Virus record (IMG/VR): IMGVR_UViG_3300045921_000484
Location: 1-64,000 of that record
Reading direction: 5' to 3' (one strand)
Length of the DNA stretch: 64,000 bases
DNA from: a virus
Shown: piece after piece, positions 25,372 through 33,432 of the stretch
How the letters are laid out: the number at the start of each line of letters is the position of its first letter
How positions within the stretch are numbered: position 1 is the first letter of the stretch
Position numbers and translations under genes: made by a program
Notes under the pieces: model-generated
Seen by the model: only the letters and a program-made list of their open reading frames with translations
Told to the model about the DNA's origin: nothing
The model's database searches: none

Positions 25372-26133
25372 GGATAAATTTATAATCCTTAATAACCCTT
25401 CTTAATTCTTCTTCACTTTTAGGCTTGCCTATTTGGTCTAGAAAATCGATTAATCTATTAAGAATAATTGAATCCCCTTGAATAATATCCATATCATTAA
25501 ATAATTCTATTTTATCCTTATCCTCAAATAATTCCCATATCTGTTTTACTGGATTATTAACACAGTAGAAATATCCACCAATTGATTCCGGAGCACCTTC
25601 TAGTGAAATTAGTTTGTTATTGTGACAGTCGAAATGACCACCAACCGATTTAGGACCGCCTTCTAGTGAGGTTAGGTTGTTATTGTAGCAGTTGAAATCC
25701 CTACCAACCGATTTAGGACCACCTTCTAGTGAGGTTAGGTTGTTATTGTAGCAGTTGAAATCCCTACCAACCGATTTAGGACCACCTTCTAGTGAAGTTA
25801 TTTTGTTATTGTGGCAGTAGAAATTCCACACGATCGATTTAGGGACTCCTTTTAGTGAAGTTAGATTGTTATAGGAACAAATAAAATCCCCAAGAATCAA
25901 TTTAGGACATCCCTCTAGTGAAGTTAGATTGTTACTGTAACAGTAGAAATTACCGGTAACATTTCTAAATTTAATAGGTAGCTTATCTAATCCTTTTTTG
26001 GATAGATCACATTACCATTTACGTCAATAGATCCGTCTTCATTTATAGTCCAATTTTGTATACCATATTTCTTGCAGATAGATTCAATATCCTGATTAGA
26101 CTCAAATAATCTGTATTTAATTAGGTTTTTCAT
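25367..26133 (-). pseudogene. repeat gene D, frameshifted fourth paralogue
   Basis: ATG 26133 starts MKNLIKYRLFES and the usual lead domain through GSIDVNGNV. One base is missing compared with genes B and C (GTGATC where they have GTTGATC), so this frame soon stops at TAG. In the next frame the sequence continues as expected (LDKLPIKFRNVTGNFYC), with six repeats and the full cap ending at 25367. The intact part from ATG 25900 could give a 177-residue protein without tag, but the gene is most simply read as broken by one recent deletion, or by an assembly error. Confidence 0.8.
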
Positions 26134-26266
26134 TTATTACTAATTGTTATTTTTTATATAATCAATTATCATTGTGTGATAATCTATAATAGGTATTTCC
26201 TTAAATTCAACACATTCATGTTATTTAATTGGTTTTTTATTCTTACTTTAAGTCTTTCACAAGTTA

Positions 26267-27892
26267 TCACTCATTGTTTTTTTTATTAATTATGAATTTA
26301 TAATGTCCGCTGTTATATACTCTATTAATCCCAAGCCTTCTCATGCATTCTTGTTCAGTCTCATTTTCTTTTAATAAATTAAGTTTTATTAAATTAGACT
26401 TTCTCCATTTGAATCTATGTTCTCTTTTATTATTAATTATATAATAATAAGTTGGCTTTATCATTGAATGGTATTTAAACCCAATTTTTAAATATAAATT
26501 ACCATTACTGATATCACAATCCGAAAAACTAATAACTGTGTTAAATTTATAATTATTAATAAAATATTTTAATAATTTACTAGCTCCTCCAATAATTATG
26601 TTGTCCTTTTTAACTGCGTATCTAGTTAGTTCATAGTCATCTTTATTTAAAGAGCCAATACCATATCTATTCTTACTGAATGTCATTAATGAAACAAGCT
26701 CATCATTATATAATAATCCTATCTTTATACTTGATTTACAATTTCCCTGTAAATGATTTTCTTGTAAAAATTTTTTAGTAATTTTATTATCATTATATAC
26801 AATTACTTTACATTTTCTTGCAAATATTTTTTTATTTGTCAATCCTAGTTTATTTTTTATGATAGATTTTAATATATCCTTCTTATATAACCAATCATCC
26901 TCCCATATTTGGAATAATTTAATGCCACATTCTTTTGATTTTATATACTTTTTATTATGATAAAATTTATCTTTATAAAGTTCGGAATGCCACCAAACAC
27001 CATTAAATTCAAATCCTATTTTTAAATCAGGTAAATATATATCAATCTCATAAGGATCAATTACATTTCTTACATTTCTTAATATTGTCCCATCATATAT
27101 AGAGTTTATAAAATCGAAAATTTCATCTTCTTTAGAAGATCTGTTATTAATTGGATTGCAAATTGTACATAAATCTACATTATAAACATTAAGTCTTTTA
27201 TATAAAACATCATTATTTATGGTATAGGTGTGATTATTTTTACAATTAATAATATAGTTATTATCATTGTCAATGGATATTAAATCTATATTAAGCCTTT
27301 TTAATTCTAGAATTCTATTATTTAGGAAATTTATATTATTATATTGTCTATAATAGTTATTTTTATTAGATTTAAAATAGTCTGTTTTGAAAAAAACAAC
27401 ATTTCCATATCTATCATTTATTGTTTTTTTAACTTTTTGATAAATTTCTTTATTCTTAGTTGGATTATCAACTCCATATTTTTCTAAGCAAGTTTTTTTA
27501 ACTGATTTTTTAAATGAATCTAACGTGTTTGGATATTTAACTCCGTATTTTATAAGATTTGATTCCTCTCTTTTAAGTAATATTTCTTTACTTTTAGTTG
27601 GATTATCAACACCATATCTTTCTAAACAGGTTTTTTTATTTTTTACTTGAGAACATTTAGATGAACAACAATATAGATCTCCATTTATATAAGATTTATA
27701 ATATTCTCTCCAAATTATTTCTTTTTCCTTGAAACAAATATCACATTTAACATTTATTTTTAAATGTGAACCCGGTATTAAATCCTTGGTATTTATTCTC
27801 AACTTCTTATCTGTTATATTATAACCCTTACTTTTATAGTATTCTATGTTTTTTTTATTAACAGTTATAACAACATATTCATCAATTATCAT
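26267..27892 (-). CDS. free-standing homing endonuclease, zinc-finger / Vsr-like / Mom-like
   Basis: The 541-residue product has four parts: an N-terminal region with a CDIC and CSSKC zinc site (residues 45-82); three YGVDNPTKSKE-type units (90-180), known from phage endonucleases as DNA-binding repeats; a PD-(D/E)XK Vsr-like nuclease with EIDIYLPDLKIGFEFNGVWW followed by IWEDDW (about 275-330); and a C-terminal domain (355-520) with YELTRYA, GGASKLLKYFI and a GF-x-Y-x-x-x-x-KPTYYY motif like Mom/GNAT-type proteins. The enzyme at 45897 has the same plan. It lies between the repeat genes and the hydrolase gene. Confidence 0.88.
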   Translation of the reverse strand: MIIDEYVVITVNKKNIEYYKSKGYNITDKKLRINTKDLIPGSHLKINVKCDICFKEKEIIWREYYKSYINGDLYCCSSKCSQVKNKKTCLERYGVDNPTKSKEILLKREESNLIKYGVKYPNTLDSFKKSVKKTCLEKYGVDNPTKNKEIYQKVKKTINDRYGNVVFFKTDYFKSNKNNYYRQYNNINFLNNRILELKRLNIDLISIDNDNNYIINCKNNHTYTINNDVLYKRLNVYNVDLCTICNPINNRSSKEDEIFDFINSIYDGTILRNVRNVIDPYEIDIYLPDLKIGFEFNGVWWHSELYKDKFYHNKKYIKSKECGIKLFQIWEDDWLYKKDILKSIIKNKLGLTNKKIFARKCKVIVYNDNKITKKFLQENHLQGNCKSSIKIGLLYNDELVSLMTFSKNRYGIGSLNKDDYELTRYAVKKDNIIIGGASKLLKYFINNYKFNTVISFSDCDISNGNLYLKIGFKYHSMIKPTYYYIINNKREHRFKWRKSNLIKLNLLKENETEQECMRRLGINRVYNSGHYKFIINKKNNE

Positions 27893-27899
27893 AATATAT

Positions 27900-28517
27900 T
27901 TATTTTATAGGGCAATGTGATGCTGAGTATATAAATTTATGATTCCTCTTTATGTTATTACCTAATGATAATGCTGTAACATAAATGTCTTCTAAACATT
28001 CAGAATCACTTCCACCTACAATATATATTAATTTATTTTTATTTGTTTTTAATAGATTATATAGTTTTATTGGAACATGAAACCATCTATGATTATTTCC
28101 TACATAAACAATAGCTGTTCCTTCGGTTGTTTTAAACATATCTCCCTTTTTTATTGTTTTATTTTTCTCTTTTTCTTTTAACTCTCTATAAGTATCTTTA
28201 TCTAGAATTTTTTTATAGAAGTCAACATTTACATTGTAGTTATATCTCTTCTCGATCAAATCCTTTTGATTTGGGAAGTGATATAGATCATCATGTATAG
28301 GTATCTCAGGAGTGTGTTTATATAGGTAATCTTTATCAACGTGTTTACCATCGACATGATTATCCCATATTTGATATACACTATTAAATTTTTGACAATA
28401 CTTCTTTAATTCATTCAGATACTTCTCAGTAAAAAACTTTTTAAATGATTTCTGAACATCAACAATTATTAATATTGAACTATCAGAGTAATTTTCATAT
28501 GTCTTAATATATCTCAT
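27900..28517 (-). CDS. isochorismatase-like (nicotinamidase-type) hydrolase with the shared tag
   Basis: From ATG 28517 the 205-residue product starts MRYIKTYENYSDSSILIIVD. Directly after the tag-like start comes LIIVDVQKSF, the first strand and catalytic Asp of cysteine hydrolases such as nicotinamidase. IEKRYNYNVNVDFY supplies the expected Lys, and IYIVGGSDSECLEDIYVTAL carries the nucleophilic Cys. Late SASHC fits the last strand. The enzyme may cleave nicotinamide or a related amide; the substrate is not determined by these motifs. It follows a tagged Gln-rich gene and precedes an endonuclease gene. Confidence 0.75.
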   Translation of the reverse strand: MRYIKTYENYSDSSILIIVDVQKSFKKFFTEKYLNELKKYCQKFNSVYQIWDNHVDGKHVDKDYLYKHTPEIPIHDDLYHFPNQKDLIEKRYNYNVNVDFYKKILDKDTYRELKEKEKNKTIKKGDMFKTTEGTAIVYVGNNHRWFHVPIKLYNLLKTNKNKLIYIVGGSDSECLEDIYVTALSLGNNIKRNHKFIYSASHCPIK

Positions 28518-28521
28518 TGTA

Positions 28522-28534
28522 TTATATATTAAAA
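28522..28534 (-). promoter_or_regulatory. putative late promoter of the hydrolase gene
   Basis: Minus-strand TTTTAATATATAA ends 4 bases before the ATG at 28517. Confidence 0.5.
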
Positions 28535-28539
28535 TATAA

Positions 28540-28563
28540 AAACCCATCATTTCTGATGGGTTT
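28540..28563 (-). terminator. intrinsic terminator between the Gln-rich gene and the hydrolase gene
   Basis: AAACCCATCA/TGATGGGTTT is a 10-bp stem with a 4-base loop, 22 bases after the stop at 28586. Being only 23 bases upstream of the next ATG, it overlaps that gene's promoter region. Confidence 0.8.
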
Positions 28564-28585
28564 ATATTTTAATAACTTTATTAAA

Positions 28586-29206
28586 TTAAAGTGGAAGTTC
28601 TTCTTCACCACCTTCTTCAGTTTCTTCCTCTTCTTGAGCTTGAGCTTGACTTTGTCCTTGAGCTTGACTTTGTCCTTGAGCTTGACTTTGTCCTTGAGCT
28701 TGACTTTGTCCTTGAGCTTGACTTTGTCCTTGAGCTTGACTTTGTCCTTGAGCTTGACTTTGTCCTTGAGCTTGTGGTTCTTCGAATTCATCTTGGTCTT
28801 CTTGACCACCTTCAGTTTGAACTTGAACTTGTGATTTAGATTGTCCTTGACTTTGTGTTTCAGTTTCTGTCTGTGTTTGAGCTTTTGTTTCAGTTTGTGT
28901 CTGTGCTTGACCTTGTCCTTGAACTCCACCAATTATTGCATCAGCTGGGATTTTATCAACATCTAAATTGTTAAGATTGATATACTTTATTATTTCTTCA
29001 GCTATATCAACATCTCCAAAGAATTGTCGTAAATTTTTACCAGTATTATCTTTAACCTTTTTAACATAAGCATTTATTAATGATTGAGGAATATCAATCA
29101 TTGTTTTTACTTTGTATATATCGTTCACCTGAAGAACAGATTCTTTAATAATTTCTTCTCTATTTTTTCTGATACGATAGCTTTCAAATGTTCTAATATG
29201 CTTCAT
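28586..29206 (-). CDS. tagged protein with a Gln-rich hexapeptide repeat region
   Basis: The 206-residue product starts MKHIRTFESYRIRKNREE, a good copy of the shared tag. Residues 20-90 look folded (VKTMIDIPQSLINAYVKKVK). From about residue 95 the sequence is low complexity: TQTETQ-type units, an acidic spacer, then about eight AQGQSQ hexapeptides and an acidic end, EEEETEEGGEEELPL. The tail is probably disordered and unusually rich in Gln for this genome. A packaged internal protein is my inference from the tag. Confidence 0.8.
   Translation of the reverse strand: MKHIRTFESYRIRKNREEIIKESVLQVNDIYKVKTMIDIPQSLINAYVKKVKDNTGKNLRQFFGDVDIAEEIIKYINLNNLDVDKIPADAIIGGVQGQGQAQTQTETKAQTQTETETQSQGQSKSQVQVQTEGGQEDQDEFEEPQAQGQSQAQGQSQAQGQSQAQGQSQAQGQSQAQGQSQAQGQSQAQAQEEEETEEGGEEELPL
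28627..28782 (-). repeat. 18-bp tandem repeat encoding AQGQSQ
   Basis: About eight nearly identical copies of GCTTGACTTTGTCCTTGA (plus strand). All three minus-strand frames stay open through the array, producing misleading alternative frames. Copy number is likely to vary. Confidence 0.9.
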
Positions 29207-29230
29207 TTTTTATACTATATTTTTTATAAC

Positions 29231-29242
29231 TTATATATTAAA
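29231..29242 (-). promoter_or_regulatory. putative late promoter of the Gln-rich gene
   Basis: Minus-strand CTTTAATATATA lies about 25 bases before the ATG at 29206. Confidence 0.5.
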
Positions 29243-29251
29243 GTTAAAAAG

Positions 29252-29761
29252 TCATTTTTTTTCATTTGATATTATAATAAGAATACCACCTACTACACCT
29301 ACTCCACCTACTACAAAACCAACAACTTTTTGAAATTTGTGTTTTTTAATTTCTTTTTTAAGTATTTTTATTTCTTCATCCTTGTTGTTTTTTTGATATT
29401 CACATAGGTCACTACTAGATTTTTCGTTATCTAATTGTTGTTGAAGGTTATCTATTTGTTTATCCTTATCATTTAATTGTTCTTTTAATGTCTTAACATT
29501 CAATTCTAACAATATTACTTGATTGTTTAGTTTATCAATAACTTTTAGGTAAGCAGTATTTAGGCTATCACACTGAAGTCCTTGTTTTTCAAATAGTTTT
29601 AGTAATTCTAATTTATTATCTACCATTTGTGCTTGATGGATTGTCATAACTAGAATTTTATTACCTAGCGAATCTGTTTCTATTCTTGGATATTCTATTG
29701 TCTGTGAGAACGATAAAATAGTAAATAGCGATAATATAACTGTAACTATATTCTTTTTCAT
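29252..29761 (-). CDS. secreted coiled-coil membrane protein, spanin-like
   Basis: The 169-residue product has a classical signal peptide (MKKNIVTVILSLFTILSFSQ), a heptad-rich coiled coil around residues 80-142 and a C-terminal membrane span (VVGFVVGGVGVVGGILIII). It therefore likely sits in the envelope with the coiled coil in the periplasm. The gene upstream encodes another membrane-anchored coiled coil, so the pair resembles a spanin system for outer-membrane disruption. No lipobox is seen, and the two spans are atypical for known spanins, so the role is tentative. Confidence 0.7.
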   Translation of the reverse strand: MKKNIVTVILSLFTILSFSQTIEYPRIETDSLGNKILVMTIHQAQMVDNKLELLKLFEKQGLQCDSLNTAYLKVIDKLNNQVILLELNVKTLKEQLNDKDKQIDNLQQQLDNEKSSSDLCEYQKNNKDEEIKILKKEIKKHKFQKVVGFVVGGVGVVGGILIIISNEKK

Positions 29762-29766
29762 AATTA

Positions 29767-30177
29767 TTATTTTAGTTTTTCTTTAAGAGATTTTAATAGA
29801 TCTTCATCATCTCTCTTGATGGGATTCTTTTTTAACTCTTCAATTTTTTTCTTAGTCTCCGCTAAGTCCTTCCTATATACATTTACTATAGCGTTTGCTG
29901 CATCTAAATCTCTTTTTGTTTTTAATAGATGTTCTTCGATATCTTTTATCTTCCTATCTCTTTCATCAATTTTTTTTTGAATCTTATCAAATTCCGCTGA
30001 TAGGTATTTATTGGCTAAATCTAAAGAGTCCCTAATTTTTTCTATCCTTAGATTCTCTTTTTCTAGTTGTTTGATTTTTTCCTTTGTTTCGGAACCCTTG
30101 AAGAACCACATTCCGAAAAATAAAATACAAGTTCCGGTAAGTACCAATATAGCTATCCATTTAACATCTAATTTCAT
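29767..30177 (-). CDS. membrane-anchored coiled-coil protein, inner-spanin-like
   Basis: From ATG 30177 (MKLDVKWIAILVLTGTCILF) the 136-residue product has one N-terminal membrane span (about residues 7-25), then a continuous charged coiled coil of about 100 residues with regular Leu/Ile spacing and a basic end. Type II topology with a periplasmic helix is the plan of i-spanins such as lambda Rz. It lies 5 bases upstream of the second envelope protein gene, supporting a joint role. No lysozyme or holin gene is recognised nearby. Confidence 0.7.
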   Translation of the reverse strand: MKLDVKWIAILVLTGTCILFFGMWFFKGSETKEKIKQLEKENLRIEKIRDSLDLANKYLSAEFDKIQKKIDERDRKIKDIEEHLLKTKRDLDAANAIVNVYRKDLAETKKKIEELKKNPIKRDDEDLLKSLKEKLK

Positions 30178-30275
30178 AAATTTATTAAATTTTAAGATTA
30201 TATATAAAAAATACATGGTCCCAACTTTAAAAAATGATATATTATATTTATATTTGTAAATTAATTTATAAATTT

Positions 30276-30860
30276 ATGATTGATAAAATAATATGCTTTG
30301 ATTTTGATGGTACCCTATTTCACACATTTGATCGGTGTCAAGGTGAGAAAGTTTTTAAGGAAAAAACAGGATTGGATTGGCCGTATAATGGTTGGTGGGG
30401 TAAGCCAGAGAGTATAGATATGGATATATTTCATATTCCATTAAATGGTTGGGTGTATCAGAGATATTTAGAGGCTGTTTCTGACCCCACAGCTCATGTT
30501 ATTCTAGCAACAGGTCGTTTGGAAAAACCTATCTACATGAGGGAGAATATTGAGAGAATTTTAGATTATCATAATCTTTCATTTGATGTTTTTGAACCTC
30601 TTAATGTTATAGAGATAGGTTCTCCCTCTAGGGTGGTTATTAGAAACGGTGTTTATCTGAATACAGGTGGAGATACATTTATGTTCAAGACTCGATTATT
30701 TGAGGATATGATGAGAAAGATGAAAGTAAATGAGTTATTGATTTATGATGATAGACATGAACATTTGTGTAAGTTTAGTGATTGGGCTCATAAACAATCA
30801 AACTCAAAAATCACAATTTGTGATGTAGTAAATAAGAAATTTAAAACAATCGAAAAATAA
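30276..30860 (+). CDS. HAD-superfamily phosphatase, RNA-repair (SAK-HAD) type
   Basis: From ATG 30276 the 194-residue product starts MIDKIICFDFDGTLFHT, the HAD motif I with both catalytic aspartates. VILATGRLE is motif II, and LIYDDRHEHL the acidic motif IV. A long insert (WPYNGWWGKPESIDMDIFHI) lies after motif I as in the HAD proteins linked to Swiss-Army-Knife RNA repair. It probably removes phosphate from a nucleic acid end or nucleotide; the partner ligase or kinase is not in this window. Confidence 0.8.
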   Translation: MIDKIICFDFDGTLFHTFDRCQGEKVFKEKTGLDWPYNGWWGKPESIDMDIFHIPLNGWVYQRYLEAVSDPTAHVILATGRLEKPIYMRENIERILDYHNLSFDVFEPLNVIEIGSPSRVVIRNGVYLNTGGDTFMFKTRLFEDMMRKMKVNELLIYDDRHEHLCKFSDWAHKQSNSKITICDVVNKKFKTIEK

Positions 30861-30904
30861 TAAATATAAATAAATATATAGTTAAAATTAAAAAAAAAAC
30901 AGAT

Positions 30905-31186
30905 ATGGCTACAATTACAAAGAAGAAAACAGAATCAAAGGTTGATGAGATTCTATCTAAACCTTATCGTTTAATTCTACACAACGATGATTATAACACA
31001 TTTGATTGGGTTATTACTTGTCTTATGAAGGTTTGTAATCATGAATTAGAGCAAGCAACTCAGTGTGCACATATTGTTCATTATCGAGGTAAATGTGATA
31101 TTAAGTATGGTGAATTTGAAATAATTTCAGAAATGAAAGATAAGTTGAAAAATGCTGGTCTTTCTGTCACAATAGAATCTAATTAA
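30905..31186 (+). CDS. clpS: ClpS-like N-end-rule adaptor
   Basis: The 93-residue product matches the bacterial ClpS fold along its whole length. After a flexible basic N-terminus come PYRLILHNDDYNTFDWVITC (strand 1 with the N-degron pocket Asn-Asp-Asp and Thr), then HELEQATQCAHIVHYRGKCD (helix plus the His of the pocket) and KLKNAGLSVTIE. ClpS delivers proteins with destabilising N-termini to ClpAP. A phage copy could redirect host proteolysis or block host ClpS. It shares a terminator with the convergent terminase gene. Confidence 0.9.
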   Translation: MATITKKKTESKVDEILSKPYRLILHNDDYNTFDWVITCLMKVCNHELEQATQCAHIVHYRGKCDIKYGEFEIISEMKDKLKNAGLSVTIESN

Positions 31187-31187
31187 T

Positions 31188-31207
31188 AAACCCCTGTTGA
31201 GGGGTTT
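31188..31207. terminator. bidirectional terminator between clpS and the large terminase gene
   Basis: AAACCCC and GGGGTTT form a 7-bp stem around TGTTGA with a T run, placed between convergent genes. Confidence 0.85.
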
Positions 31208-31209
31208 TT

Positions 31210-33432
31210 TTATTTCTTTCCAAACCAATTTACTCTACCTCCCTTATATCTATTCATTTGTTGTCTTCTAACTTTTAGTACTTGACTATAATCAACTCCT
31301 TCTACATAGTCTATATTCCTTAGACACTCATTTACATAGTTCATGAACTCTTTATCAACAAACTTATTAGCCCAATCTTCAACCATTTCTTTATATTCGT
31401 ATTTATTGAATACTGTTGTTGAGTTTACTATTGTCATGACACAATCATCATGTCCAACGTCTGCGGCATATTTTATATTGCCAGCTGTTGTAACATGCTT
31501 AACAAATGTCGTTATCTCTCTAATATTATCTTCATTGGTTATTAAGAATCCTTTCCTCATCATTAAATCTTGATAGTCCTTAACCATTAGGTTCTTATTG
31601 TCTCCAACTTTTAGACCAATTTTTTCTTCATTTGAGTCAGACCTGTGTTTATATCTAAAGAATACAGAGGAACCGTAGTTATTGTTGCCATCAAAAACGT
31701 GTGGCATTTCTGCTAATAGTGTATTACCATAGTTATTCAATTCCAAAACTATCTTCACATTATCAGGATTTAAATATTCGAATACAATCATGTAAAGTAG
31801 TTCAGCTAACTGTTTTACAGATATAATGTTACTTCTGTAAATACCTATTTGCTCAAGTCTAAAGAAGTCTGATATTGACTTATAAGATGCTTTTTGAATC
31901 TCTATTAGTTCTTTAGGCTTCTGTGATATTTTAAATATGTTTATAACTGAGTAATCTTGACCCAATCCTTCTGATATATCCACCGATATTATTATCTTAT
32001 AGTCTTTTCTCATTAATGGTATAAACGATTCATCATCTACCCATTTTAAGTCAGAGTAATTAAATTTAAGTTTTCTGTCAAATTCTGGAATTTGTTCAAA
32101 TACATAATTCTTCTTACCCTTCAATAATTCATCTATTATACTCTCACTTAAAAGTGATTTACTTGAGTTTATAAATCTTAAACCATACTCTTGATTAAAC
32201 GCATCTTCACCTCCTATATCTTTAATAGCTTCTTCCTTCCAGGTTGTTATTTCGGATATTGCTCTTATTGATACTTCGTGTCCATTTTTATCTATAAAGG
32301 TCATTGATCTCACATCATCCTCTGAACAAGATTCGTTATTATAGACATATATAACATCTTTTAATTTGTCAACAATATATTTCATCTCTACTTTGGTTAC
32401 ATTTCCCCAAGTATCGTTTACTAACTTGAATATATCTTCTTTTGTTACACCATATTCATGTAGTTTATGATTATTTAATCGTATATATGTTAGGAATCGA
32501 CCAGGTACCTGATACCAATAAACCCTCATAGGCTTATAGTTATTCTTTTGTGGATCACCATCTGGTCTTTCAGCATCTGTTAATAACTTATGAAATAGAT
32601 TCATGCCATTTGGTGTTGATGTTATTATAATTTTTGAGTTGTTAACGGCAGATACGGTCGGGAAGGCTGCAGTATAGTATGGTTCTATGATATTTGATGG
32701 AATGTGAGCGAATTCATCTAAGTAAAGAACGTCAATGGTAAAACCTATAGCTGGCGTCTTTGTTCTTGCGGATGTTTTAATTCTACATCCATTCTCAAAG
32801 GTTAGTGATTTTTGATTCCAAGTTTTAATACCTGGTTTTAAGAAGAATGGTAGTAGAGTATAGATTGATTTAATCTTATCTACAATTTCCACAGCAGTAT
32901 CACCCTTGTTAGCTACAATCATTATATTCTTATCATTATTGAATAGAATAGTATGTAACATGAAGATTGATGATGATATAGTATTGTGTGACAGTATACC
33001 ATTTGTAAAAAATCTATGGTTTGGATGAACAACCGTTAAGTCAAACATTGATGTTTTGTGATTGTCCGAAAATATTTCTTTAATAATACTATTTCCTTTT
33101 TCAGTTTTTATTATATCACCAACTCTTAAATCTTTAGTAAATATTTCATTGAATTCACTATCAAATAATATGTGATTATCGGCACAAGTTAGTTTAAACC
33201 CATCTTCTGTAACTATATTATAATGTTTATATGGTTGAGTTATATGTATATTTGAAACAGGTTCATATCCGGTATCAGTTTTAACCTTTATATTCATTAA
33301 GCATATAGAATTTAATATCTTTTTACTAATATCATCTTCATCTAAAGATATATTCCTATATTCATACTTCTCTATTAATTCAATTGTATATTTAATAGTA
33401 ATTATTAAATATTTTTTAAAAAATTTAAACAT
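31210..33432 (-). CDS. 17: large terminase (gp17-like), C-terminal half fused to a C-intein
   Basis: The 740-residue product begins with 150 residues of C-intein, ending at the splice motif FFTNGILSHN, followed by Thr as first extein residue. The 590-residue extein then carries the rest of the packaging motor: ATPase Walker B LYLDEFAHIP, coupling motif ITSTPNG, and the nuclease acids in IIISVDISEGLGQDYS, KIVLELNNYG and AADVGHDDCV. The extein opens with T-ISSSIFML, completing a Walker A broken after Gly-Lys. Joined to the other half this gives a terminase of about 707 residues (T4 gp17: 610). It starts inside the end of the intervening endonuclease gene (8-base overlap). Confidence 0.93.
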   Translation of the reverse strand: MFKFFKKYLIITIKYTIELIEKYEYRNISLDEDDISKKILNSICLMNIKVKTDTGYEPVSNIHITQPYKHYNIVTEDGFKLTCADNHILFDSEFNEIFTKDLRVGDIIKTEKGNSIIKEIFSDNHKTSMFDLTVVHPNHRFFTNGILSHNTISSSIFMLHTILFNNDKNIMIVANKGDTAVEIVDKIKSIYTLLPFFLKPGIKTWNQKSLTFENGCRIKTSARTKTPAIGFTIDVLYLDEFAHIPSNIIEPYYTAAFPTVSAVNNSKIIITSTPNGMNLFHKLLTDAERPDGDPQKNNYKPMRVYWYQVPGRFLTYIRLNNHKLHEYGVTKEDIFKLVNDTWGNVTKVEMKYIVDKLKDVIYVYNNESCSEDDVRSMTFIDKNGHEVSIRAISEITTWKEEAIKDIGGEDAFNQEYGLRFINSSKSLLSESIIDELLKGKKNYVFEQIPEFDRKLKFNYSDLKWVDDESFIPLMRKDYKIIISVDISEGLGQDYSVINIFKISQKPKELIEIQKASYKSISDFFRLEQIGIYRSNIISVKQLAELLYMIVFEYLNPDNVKIVLELNNYGNTLLAEMPHVFDGNNNYGSSVFFRYKHRSDSNEEKIGLKVGDNKNLMVKDYQDLMMRKGFLITNEDNIREITTFVKHVTTAGNIKYAADVGHDDCVMTIVNSTTVFNKYEYKEMVEDWANKFVDKEFMNYVNECLRNIDYVEGVDYSQVLKVRRQQMNRYKGGRVNWFGKK
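32983..33432 (-). other. C-terminal half of an atypical split intein (IntC, about 150 residues)
   Basis: After a 45-residue helical extension, NIKVKTDTGYEPVSN and LTCADNHILF correspond to the early Hint strands and block B (T-x-x-x-x-H here), TKDLRVGDIIKTEKG to the following conserved part, FDLTVVHPNHRFFTNGI to block F and LSHN to block G. In ordinary split inteins block B is on the N-half; here it is on the C-half, as in the AceL-TerL intein, whose IntC aligns closely. Confidence 0.88.

Larger units (their letters stand above)
22340..26133 (-). repeat. tandem gene family built of 63-bp repeats
   Basis: Four paralogues lie head to tail, each with its own promoter-like element, tag, lead domain, repeats and cap. 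Repeat numbers are 7, 8, 14 and 6 in order from the left. The 63-bp units are so alike that unequal recombination between and within genes is expected. Confidence 0.9.

Noticed and set aside
22500-26000. Regularly spaced 63-bp repeats that look like a CRISPR array or satellite
   Set aside because: The repeats keep an open frame of 21 codons with protein-level conservation, and there are no short unique spacers.
28517-28839. Plus-strand Leu/Ser/Thr-rich frames opposite the Gln-rich gene
   Set aside because: Antisense reading of the 18-bp repeat; no promoter-like element or sensible composition.
28522-28932. Lys/Leu-rich frame KDKVKL-type on the minus strand
   Set aside because: It is an alternative frame through the 18-bp repeat array; the frame with the shared tag and folded N-terminal part is the convincing one.
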